Below are positions 1 to 6,034 of a stretch of 20,485 nucleotides of DNA, one piece after another. Origin of the DNA: an uncultured Parabacteroides sp. (GTDB lineage Bacteria > Bacteroidota > Bacteroidia > Bacteroidales > Tannerellaceae); contig CAAGLQ010000025.1 in assembly GCA_900770835.1 (NCBI GenBank), forward strand, positions 1-20,485, written 5' to 3'. The position numbers were made by a program, and so were the translations under genes. The notes beneath the pieces were generated by a model, which was not told the DNA's origin, made no database searches, and saw only the letters and a list, made by a program, of their open reading frames with translations. Position 1 is the first letter of the stretch. Every line of letters starts with the position of its first letter.

Positions 1-53
1 AATGCACAAGGAAAAAGAAAATGTGCAGTTTTCCACATTTTTAGTCATTTATA

Positions 54-86
54 TTTGCTTCATAACGCAAAAAATGCGTTACTTTG
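54..86 (+). promoter_or_regulatory. Candidate acpP-fabF promoter with internal palindrome
   Basis: TTTG at 54-57 and TTACTTTG at 79-86 fit the Bacteroidota -33 (TTTG) and -7 (TAnnTTTG) pattern, with one mismatch in the second and 21 nt between them. TATATTTG at 50-57 is an alternative -7 element. The spacer and the first bases of the -7 element contain a perfect inverted repeat, TAACGCA-AAAAA-TGCGTTA (63-81), placed where a repressor would block polymerase. The promoter is inferred from pattern only. Confidence 0.55.
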
Positions 87-139
87 CAGCTGCAAAATTA
101 AAAAGTAAAATCATATTCATTAATCTAAATTCGAAAGTT

Positions 140-376
140 ATGTCAGAAATTGCTGAAAGAGTAAAAGCTATCATCGTTGATAAATTGAGTGTTGAGGAGT
201 CAGAGGTAACCAACGAGGCAAGCTTTACTAATGATCTGGGCGCAGACTCTTTGGATACAGTAGAGTTGATCATGGAGTTTGAGAAGGAGTTCAACATCTC
301 TATTCCCGACGATCAAGCAGAGAAGATCACAACTGTAGGTGACGCCATCAAGTACGTTGAGGATAACGTGAAGTAA
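140..376 (+). CDS. acpP: Acyl carrier protein
   Basis: Small acidic carrier that holds growing acyl chains as thioesters on a 4'-phosphopantetheine arm during type II fatty-acid synthesis in the cytoplasm. The 78-residue product has the family's usual length and carries the GADSLD attachment motif, with Ser37 as the residue to be modified. The start at 140 is chosen because MSEIAERVK is the conserved N-terminus; the open frame runs on upstream to position 2, but that part is the A/T-rich promoter and leader. fabF starts 20 nt after the stop, so the two are almost certainly one operon and their products act in the same pathway. Nothing is odd in the protein. Confidence 0.97.
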   Translation: MSEIAERVKAIIVDKLSVEESEVTNEASFTNDLGADSLDTVELIMEFEKEFNISIPDDQAEKITTVGDAIKYVEDNVK

Positions 377-396
377 TCCATTTCCTTGATTTACGT

Positions 397-1662
397 ATGG
401 AATTAAAAAGAGTTGTAGTAACAGGTCTTGGTGCCATCACGCCTTTAGGCAACACGCTCGCTGAAACATGGGAGAATGTGGTTGCCGGCAAAAGCGGTGC
501 TGGACCTATTACTCAGTTTGATGCATCCAAATTCAAGACCCAGTTCGCTTGCGAGGTGAAGGGCTTCGATCCTCTGTCGATCATGGATCGCAAGGAGGCT
601 CGTAAGTGCGACCGCTACAGCTTGTTGGCCATTTGCGCTGCCAAGCAAGCAATCGCTGATGCGGCGATGGACTTGGAGAAAGAGGATAAAAACCGTATTG
701 GTGTGATTTTCGCATCCGGTATTGGCGGCATCAAGACTTTTGATGAGGAGTTGTTAGGCTACGCGAAGACGAAAGATTCGATCGGACCGAAGTTCAACCC
801 CTTCTTCATCCCGAAGATGATTGCCGATATCGCAGCCGGCCACATCTCTATGATGTACGGCTTCCACGGACCAAACTTCGCTACGGTATCCGCCTGTGCA
901 TCTTCCACTAACGCAATTAGCGACGCATTCAACTACATCCGTTTGGGTAAGGCCAACGTGATCGTAACGGGTGGTGGCGAGGCAGCCATCGCTGCTTCAG
1001 GTGTAGGTGGATTCAACTCAATGAATGCACTGTCCACACGCAATGACTCTCCGGAGACCGCCTCCCGTCCATTCAGCGCAAGCCGTGATGGCTTTGTGAT
1101 GGGTGAAGGTGGTGCTTGCTTGGTATTAGAAGAGCTGGAGCATGCTTTGGCTCGCGGTGCCAAAATCTATGCAGAAGTCGCAGGAACCGGAATGTCTGCA
1201 GATGCTTATCACTTGACCGCTTCCCATCCGGAAGGTTTGGGTGCTAAGTTAGTGATGCGCAACGCATTGGAAGATGCGAATATGCAACCGGAAGAGATTG
1301 ATTACATCAATGTGCATGGTACATCCACACCGGTAGGTGACATCTCCGAGGTCAAAGCGATCAAAGAGGTATTTGGCGATCATGCTTATAAATTGAACAT
1401 CAGCTCAACGAAGTCTATGATTGGTCATCTATTAGGAGCAGCTGGAGCGATCGAGTTGATTTTCTGTATCAAAGCGTTGAATGACGGAATTGTTCCACCG
1501 ACCATCAACCATGCAGAGGGAGACAATGATCCGGAGATCGATTATAGCCTCAATTTCACGTTCAATCAGGCACAAAAGCGTACGATCAACGCTGCATTGT
1601 CCAACACCTTTGGTTTTGGTGGGCACAACGCTTGCGCCATAGTGAAAAAATTCGTGAAATAA
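397..1662 (+). CDS. fabF: 3-oxoacyl-ACP synthase II (KAS II)
   Basis: Condensing enzyme that adds two carbons from malonyl-ACP to an acyl-ACP, the elongation step of fatty-acid synthesis. The 421-residue protein is full length for the family. The Cys-His-His catalytic triad is visible: Cys167 in VSACASS, His308 in VHGTSTPVGD and His344 in KSMIGHLLGAAG, with the conserved Lys339 beside it. The C-terminal NTFGFGGHN loop is also present. It follows acpP by 20 nt and is followed by rnc after a single base, so all three are probably co-transcribed. KAS I (FabB) is less likely because the sequence reads as FabF throughout and the neighbour is acpP. Confidence 0.96.
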   Translation: MELKRVVVTGLGAITPLGNTLAETWENVVAGKSGAGPITQFDASKFKTQFACEVKGFDPLSIMDRKEARKCDRYSLLAICAAKQAIADAAMDLEKEDKNRIGVIFASGIGGIKTFDEELLGYAKTKDSIGPKFNPFFIPKMIADIAAGHISMMYGFHGPNFATVSACASSTNAISDAFNYIRLGKANVIVTGGGEAAIAASGVGGFNSMNALSTRNDSPETASRPFSASRDGFVMGEGGACLVLEELEHALARGAKIYAEVAGTGMSADAYHLTASHPEGLGAKLVMRNALEDANMQPEEIDYINVHGTSTPVGDISEVKAIKEVFGDHAYKLNISSTKSMIGHLLGAAGAIELIFCIKALNDGIVPPTINHAEGDNDPEIDYSLNFTFNQAQKRTINAALSNTFGFGGHNACAIVKKFVK

Positions 1663-1663
1663 G

Positions 1664-2467
1664 GTGTTCCGAAAGCTATTGCAGCAGATAAATACATGCG
1701 TAAGGCTTCTTCTTTTTGCAAAGAAGAAGCCTTATTTTGCGTTATACCAGATCCTTGGCTTCTATCCGGGGCGTATTGCCCTTTATGAGGAGGCTTTCCG
1801 ACACAGCTCTGCCTCCATCTGGATGCCCAATCGGCATTCTATCAACAACGAGCGATTGGAGTTCTTAGGCGACGGCCTACTGGATTGCATCGTGGCCGAT
1901 ATTCTCTATCGGCGCTATCCCGATGCGCAAGAGGGGTTCTTAACCATCAGTCGCTCGAAGGTGGTACAACGGGATATGTTAGACAAGATCGCTCTACAGC
2001 TCGGATTAGACAAACTGATCATCTTCTCTCCGAAGATCAGCAACCACAACAATCATATCTATGGCAATGCGTTTGAGGCGCTTGTCGGGGCAGTATATGT
2101 GGACAAAGGCTATCAGGTCTGCTTTGATTTCGTGGAGCGTATGATTGACGAGCATCTGGATCTCAGCCAAATCACCCGACAGGAGATCAATTTCAAATCG
2201 AGTTTACTTGAATGGGGGCAAAAGCATCGCGTTGAGATTTCCTTCGACCCGCTGGAGAATACCACAGATGAGGAGGGAAAGCAACTGTTTCACACAGCCA
2301 TTCATGTGGTTAGTGGCAGAGAGATTGGTATAGGCAAGGGCTATTCCAAAAAGGAATCGCAGCAACAGGCTGCACAAATGGCCCTCAATCGCTTACGCTC
2401 CGATAAGCGACTGAGGAAACTGATTTACTCCGAACAAAAAGAGGCTAAAGCGAGCACGGTTCAATGA
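1664..2467 (+). CDS. rnc: Ribonuclease III
   Basis: Double-strand-specific endoribonuclease that processes rRNA precursors and cleaves structured mRNAs. The 267-residue product has the RNase III signature NERLEFLGD (62-70), a second catalytic block YGNAFEALVGAVY (133-145) and a C-terminal dsRNA-binding domain (about 174-244) ending in KGYSKKESQQQAAQMAL. The start is GTG, one base after the fabF stop. The only other in-frame option before the nuclease domain is TTG at 1679, so translational coupling to fabF is likely. Two oddities: a perfect terminator-like hairpin lies within codons 13-25, and the metal-binding Asp of the second block (Asp114 in E. coli) reads Asn135. The 3' end overlaps the convergent pfkA by 7 bp. 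Confidence 0.93.
   Translation: MFRKLLQQINTCVRLLLFAKKKPYFALYQILGFYPGRIALYEEAFRHSSASIWMPNRHSINNERLEFLGDGLLDCIVADILYRRYPDAQEGFLTISRSKVVQRDMLDKIALQLGLDKLIIFSPKISNHNNHIYGNAFEALVGAVYVDKGYQVCFDFVERMIDEHLDLSQITRQEINFKSSLLEWGQKHRVEISFDPLENTTDEEGKQLFHTAIHVVSGREIGIGKGYSKKESQQQAAQMALNRLRSDKRLRKLIYSEQKEAKASTVQ
1701..1738 (+). terminator. Terminator-like hairpin inside the rnc 5' coding region
   Basis: The 15-nt arm at 1701-1715 (TAAGGCTTCTTCTTT) is perfectly complementary to 1720-1734, with the 4-nt loop TTGC, followed by TTTT at 1735-1738. It begins 38 nt after the fabF stop, the usual place for an operon terminator, yet lies wholly within the rnc reading frame. It could end acpP-fabF transcription when rnc is not being translated, or be a double-stranded target for RNase III. 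The structure is seen in the sequence; its function is inferred. Confidence 0.7.
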
Positions 2468-3474
2468 CCAAAGGTGATGCCCATGCGCTCACCTTGTACG
2501 ATCAGATCATGATCGGGGGTGACCAACTTTAGCTTACCCGCCACCTCAGACAACGGAATGGAATCGACACGATCGCCCTTCATGCAAACCATCTGCCCAA
2601 ATTGCCCTTTTGCGATCAATTCCGCAGCATGGCCACCTAAGCGTGTCGCCAAGTTTCGGTCGAAAGGGGAAGGATTTCCGCCTCGCTGGGTATAGCCCAA
2701 GACAGTGTCGCGTGTCTCAATGCTCGTTGCTTCCTCGATCGCATGTGTGATGTAGCTAGCTGGATGTTTCTTATCCGGAGTCTTAATGCCTTCTGCCACA
2801 ACCACAATCGAATAGGGTTTCCCTTTGTGAGCTCGATCCAAAATCGTCTCATTCACCCGCTCCATGTCGTAGCCCAACTCCGGTAACAAAATGACATCGG
2901 CTCCACCGGCCATTCCAGCATAGAGAGCTATCCATCCGGCATGATGACCCATCACCTCAACCACCATCACCCGCTTATGCGAGCTGGCTGTAGAGTGCAG
3001 TCGATCAATGGAATCAGTAGCGATATTGACCGCCGTATCAAATCCGAAAGTAATGTCCGTTCCCCAGACATCGTTATCAATCGTTTTAGGCACACCGATC
3101 ACATTCAAGCCAATATTCGCCAACATACCGGCTGTCTTCTGCGTGCCATTGCCGCCGATGCAAACCAAACAATCCAAACCCAATTCCCGATAGTTATCCA
3201 AGATAACCTGTGGTTTGTCGGAATCTGTCGCAGCCAACTGCTTACGGAAAGGCTTCTCGCGCGAAGTCCCCAAGATGGTTCCCCCCAAGTTGAGAATACC
3301 GGACAGACTCCGCTCGTCAAACGTCTGCGTATCCTTTTCCAAAAGTCCTTTGAAACCACTATGAATGCCAATCACTTCCATCCCAAAGTGTAGCATCGCA
3401 CATTTGCCCACACCGCGAATGGTCGCATTGATTCCGGGGCAGTCACCACCTGACGAAAGAATTCCTATTTTCAT
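2461..3474 (-). CDS. pfkA: 6-phosphofructokinase (mixed, group III-like)
   Basis: Phosphorylates fructose 6-phosphate to the 1,6-bisphosphate in glycolysis. The ATG at 3474 (MKIGILSSGGDCPGIN) is preferred to the TTG two codons upstream because the conserved first strand begins there, giving 337 residues. Visible motifs are GGDCPGIN (9-16), GGNGT (107-111), PKTIDND (129-135, with the catalytic Asp133) and MGHHAGW (175-181). Gly110 at the E. coli Gly104 position is typical of ATP users, whereas Lys130 at the Gly124 position is typical of pyrophosphate or mixed-group enzymes, so the phosphoryl donor cannot be assigned with certainty. Asn109 replaces E. coli Asp103 and His177 replaces Arg171. Its stop overlaps that of the convergent rnc. 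Confidence 0.92.
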   Translation of the reverse strand: MKIGILSSGGDCPGINATIRGVGKCAMLHFGMEVIGIHSGFKGLLEKDTQTFDERSLSGILNLGGTILGTSREKPFRKQLAATDSDKPQVILDNYRELGLDCLVCIGGNGTQKTAGMLANIGLNVIGVPKTIDNDVWGTDITFGFDTAVNIATDSIDRLHSTASSHKRVMVVEVMGHHAGWIALYAGMAGGADVILLPELGYDMERVNETILDRAHKGKPYSIVVVAEGIKTPDKKHPASYITHAIEEATSIETRDTVLGYTQRGGNPSPFDRNLATRLGGHAAELIAKGQFGQMVCMKGDRVDSIPLSEVAGKLKLVTPDHDLIVQGERMGITFGH

Positions 3475-3496
3475 ATCCAATTAATTTAGTATGTAG

Positions 3497-3504
3497 CAAA
3501 AGTA
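3497..3504 (-). promoter_or_regulatory. Candidate pfkA -7 promoter element
   Basis: The minus strand reads TACTTTTG, an exact TAnnTTTG match, 22 nt upstream of the pfkA ATG. No good TTTG is seen at the -33 position. It forms a divergent pair with the element at 3547-3554. Confidence 0.5.
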
Positions 3505-3546
3505 CGGAAAAAAGCCTATTGGCAGATAGGATTACAAGGAAATCAT

Positions 3547-3554
3547 TACATTTG
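3547..3554 (+). promoter_or_regulatory. Candidate -7 promoter element of the GH3 gene
   Basis: TACATTTG is an exact TAnnTTTG match ending 28 nt before the ATG at 3583. A clear -33 TTTG is not visible; TTGG at 3519-3522 is slightly too far away. Confidence 0.5.
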
Positions 3555-3582
3555 CGGCGAAACAGAACTAATCGGAAAGAAT

Positions 3583-5097
3583 ATGTCTTTTTTCACGAAC
3601 AGTGCCCGACTCATCTTTTACCCAAGACTCCGACAGATGGAACGCTTTGAACAACGGACAGATGAGCTTCAACAACAACAATTGCACTACCTGCTCCGCA
3701 TGGCCACGCCGACCGTTTGGGGACAGCAATATGACTTTTCCTATATCAAAGATTATCAAACCTTTAGTCAACGAGTTCCCCTGCAGGTGTATGACGATCT
3801 GCGTCCCTATATCCACCGCATGATCAACGGAGAACCGAACATTCTTTGGCCGGGAGTCACCCGTTGGTTCGCCAAAAGCAGCGGCACGACCAGTGATAAA
3901 AGCAAATTCATTCCGGTGACGAACGACATCCTGCGGAAGTGTCATTACCAAGGGCCTAAAGACGTGGTTGCCTTTTACTTGCGCAACTATCCAAACAGCC
4001 GCATGTTCGAAGGGAAAGGGCTGATCCTTGGCGGAAGTCATAGTCCCTCTCCCCTCAACCAACGGGTACGCCAAGGCGATCTATCCGCCGTCTTGCTGCA
4101 AAACCTGACTCCGCTGGCAGAGCTGTTTCGAGTACCTCGTAAACAGATCATCCTCATGGATGAGTGGGAAAGCAAGCTGCAAGCGATTGTCAAAGCCACC
4201 GCAAAGGCGGATGTTACCAACCTATCCGGGGTACCTTCTTGGATGCTAACCCTGATCAAGGCGATTCTTGACTACACTGGAAAGCAAACCCTCACGGAGG
4301 TTTGGCCCAACTTGGAGCTATTTATTCACGGAGGCATCAGTTTTGAGCCCTATCGAGCTTGTTACAAGCAGCTAATTCCCTCACCGAACATGCACTATAT
4401 GGAGAGCTATAACGCCTCAGAGGGATTCTTTGGCATCCAAGACGATCCGCATAATCCTGCATTGCTGTTGATGCCCGACTATGGAGTTTTCTATGAGTTC
4501 GTTCCTTTGGAGGAATTAGATACCCCTCATCCCCAGGCCATACCGCTTGAAGGAGTCGAGATAGGCCGAAACTATGCCTTGGTGATCAGTACACCTGGAG
4601 GACTCTGGCGTTACTTAATTGGCGATACGGTTCGCTTCACCTCGCTACAACCGCCTAAGCTATTGATCACGGGACGCACCAAGCATTATATCAATGCCTT
4701 TGGAGAGGAGTTGATGGTTGGTAACGCAGAGAAAGCGTTGGCAATAACCTGCCAAGAGACAGGAGCTATCGTGCGTGAGTATACTGCCGCTCCTCTATTT
4801 GAACTGACAGGTAAGGCCGAAGGCTACCATCAATGGATGGTAGAATTTGAACAACAACCTCATGATTTAACACTGTTCGCTAAACGGTTAGATATGCATC
4901 TGCAACATGTGAACTCAGATTATGAGGCAAAGCGCTATAAGGGAATCTCTTTAGCACCACTGCAAATCATAGTTGCTCGCAAAGATTTGTTCTACGACTG
5001 GATGAAGCAAAAAGGGAAATTAGGTGGACAACACAAGGTACCTCGTCTTAGCAATGATCGCAAGTTACTAGAAGAGCTGATCGCTTTAAACTGCTAG
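3583..5097 (+). CDS. GH3 family acyl-adenylating enzyme
   Basis: Member of the GH3 superfamily, best known from plants, where it activates a carboxylic acid with ATP and joins it to an amino acid; bacterial members mostly lack an assigned substrate. The 504-residue protein shows the family's nucleotide-binding motifs: SSGTTSDKSK (99-108), YNASEG (276-281) and RYLIGDTVRF (343-352). The hinge GRTKHYINAFGEEL (364-377) leads into the smaller C-terminal domain. There is no signal peptide or membrane segment, so it is cytoplasmic. It is transcribed alone, divergent from pfkA and convergent with the PAP2 gene only 8 nt away, so the context does not reveal its substrate. The family call is firm; the reaction is unknown. 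Confidence 0.88.
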   Translation: MSFFTNSARLIFYPRLRQMERFEQRTDELQQQQLHYLLRMATPTVWGQQYDFSYIKDYQTFSQRVPLQVYDDLRPYIHRMINGEPNILWPGVTRWFAKSSGTTSDKSKFIPVTNDILRKCHYQGPKDVVAFYLRNYPNSRMFEGKGLILGGSHSPSPLNQRVRQGDLSAVLLQNLTPLAELFRVPRKQIILMDEWESKLQAIVKATAKADVTNLSGVPSWMLTLIKAILDYTGKQTLTEVWPNLELFIHGGISFEPYRACYKQLIPSPNMHYMESYNASEGFFGIQDDPHNPALLLMPDYGVFYEFVPLEELDTPHPQAIPLEGVEIGRNYALVISTPGGLWRYLIGDTVRFTSLQPPKLLITGRTKHYINAFGEELMVGNAEKALAITCQETGAIVREYTAAPLFELTGKAEGYHQWMVEFEQQPHDLTLFAKRLDMHLQHVNSDYEAKRYKGISLAPLQIIVARKDLFYDWMKQKGKLGGQHKVPRLSNDRKLLEELIALNC

Positions 5098-5105
5098 CCA
5101 TTATC

Positions 5106-5903
5106 CTAAAACCGATAGCTTAAATATAACCCTGCTCCATTAGAAGTCACTGTAGGCGAAAGTATCAATCGGTCACTATACTGTGAGTTTATCTTACGAG
5201 CAATAGCATTACGCACAGGAAAATAGATCAGATAAGACAGTTCTACAGAGAGAATACCAAAACCGGCACCGGCCATTACGTCAGCTATCCAATGGCGATT
5301 GTTATGCAGCCGAGATCCAGCCACAAAAGCAGCCAAGGCATATCCGGAGTAGGCTAATACAGGTGATGAATCCTTAAATTCTTTCCATGCTAAATGTGCA
5401 CCCAAAAAAGCATTAGCAGTGTGTCCAGAAGGGAAGGAGTGACCTGTTCCATCCGGACGAGTTTCCTCCACAAAATACTTCACCCCATGCACCATGACGG
5501 CATTGAGGCCCTCCGCCAAGGTCACCAAACAGAGTTGATCCACCCAATTGTGTTTCTCCTTCCCCATCAAGTCGCACACGAAAACCCAGCCTAACATGCC
5601 CCACTCCATGTAGTCATCCACATGGATCAGTTTCACTGAATCTTTACGACTGAACAAATGAAAATCGTTCATACCATCAATAGCGGTACCTATTGCTCCT
5701 ACCGTGATCAAGGATGCAGGCAAAATCAGGCTTTTCGGTTGAAACGTATAAGAAACGATAGGTATCTGATCAACTTTGATTACCGTCAATGAGTCTGTCT
5801 CAGATTCCATTATCGGGGAGGCAGCTCCAGCATGTACTACACACACCACCCATACACTCAGTATAAGGCCTAATAACCTTCGATTCCATTTCATGCTATC
5901 CAT
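5106..5903 (-). CDS. Exported PAP2-family phosphatase
   Basis: Membrane-associated acid phosphatase of the PAP2 type, which usually removes phosphate from lipid substrates such as undecaprenyl pyrophosphate, phosphatidate or lipid A. The three signature motifs are intact: KYFVEETRP (142-150), SFPSGH (156-161) and SRLHNNRHWIAD (197-208). The N-terminus, with Lys5/Arg8/Arg9 followed by a hydrophobic stretch ending near HAGAA (24-28), looks like a signal peptide. Further hydrophobic segments lie around 60-75, 100-112, 183-196 and 210-228. The last residues (GLYLSYRF) resemble an amphipathic strand ending in Phe. ATG at 5903 is used; ATG at 5894 (MKWNRR) is equally possible. The substrate cannot be told from the sequence. 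Confidence 0.87.
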   Translation of the reverse strand: MDSMKWNRRLLGLILSVWVVCVVHAGAASPIMESETDSLTVIKVDQIPIVSYTFQPKSLILPASLITVGAIGTAIDGMNDFHLFSRKDSVKLIHVDDYMEWGMLGWVFVCDLMGKEKHNWVDQLCLVTLAEGLNAVMVHGVKYFVEETRPDGTGHSFPSGHTANAFLGAHLAWKEFKDSSPVLAYSGYALAAFVAGSRLHNNRHWIADVMAGAGFGILSVELSYLIYFPVRNAIARKINSQYSDRLILSPTVTSNGAGLYLSYRF

Positions 5904-5931
5904 TACTCGCTTACGCTCTTAATTGAGTGCG

Positions 5932-5939
5932 CAAAAGTA
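5932..5939 (-). promoter_or_regulatory. Candidate -7 promoter element of the PAP2 gene
   Basis: The minus strand reads TTACTTTTGCGC, containing an exact TACTTTTG, 28 nt upstream of the ATG at 5903. It lies back to back with the cysS promoter candidate. Confidence 0.5.
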
Positions 5940-5992
5940 ACACTTTCCCATGAAGATTCGTACTTTTTGCGTGTTTTCCCGTAGATTTTATG

Positions 5993-6000
5993 TAAGTTTG
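5993..6000 (+). promoter_or_regulatory. Candidate cysS -7 promoter element
   Basis: TAAGTTTG is an exact TAnnTTTG match 34 nt before the cysS ATG. A TTTG at 5966-5969 may be its -33 element, although the 23-nt gap is longer than usual. A good Shine-Dalgarno-like AAGGAAA (6024-6030) lies 4 nt before the ATG. Confidence 0.5.
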
Positions 6001-6034
6001 CGATTCCAAAATGAGAACAATATAAGGAAAGTAT

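Noticed and set aside
2..139. N-terminal extension of the acyl carrier protein frame
   Set aside because: This is promoter and leader DNA; the conserved protein begins at the ATG at 140.
2941..3393. 150-codon plus-strand frame
   Set aside because: Antisense shadow of pfkA over its most conserved motifs.
3568..4074. 168-codon minus-strand frame
   Set aside because: Antisense shadow of the GH3 gene, whose motifs are intact.
6011..6025. Four-codon frame ATG-AGA-ACA-ATA-stop before cysS as a leader peptide
   Set aside because: It contains no Cys codons and overlaps the Shine-Dalgarno region; most likely chance.
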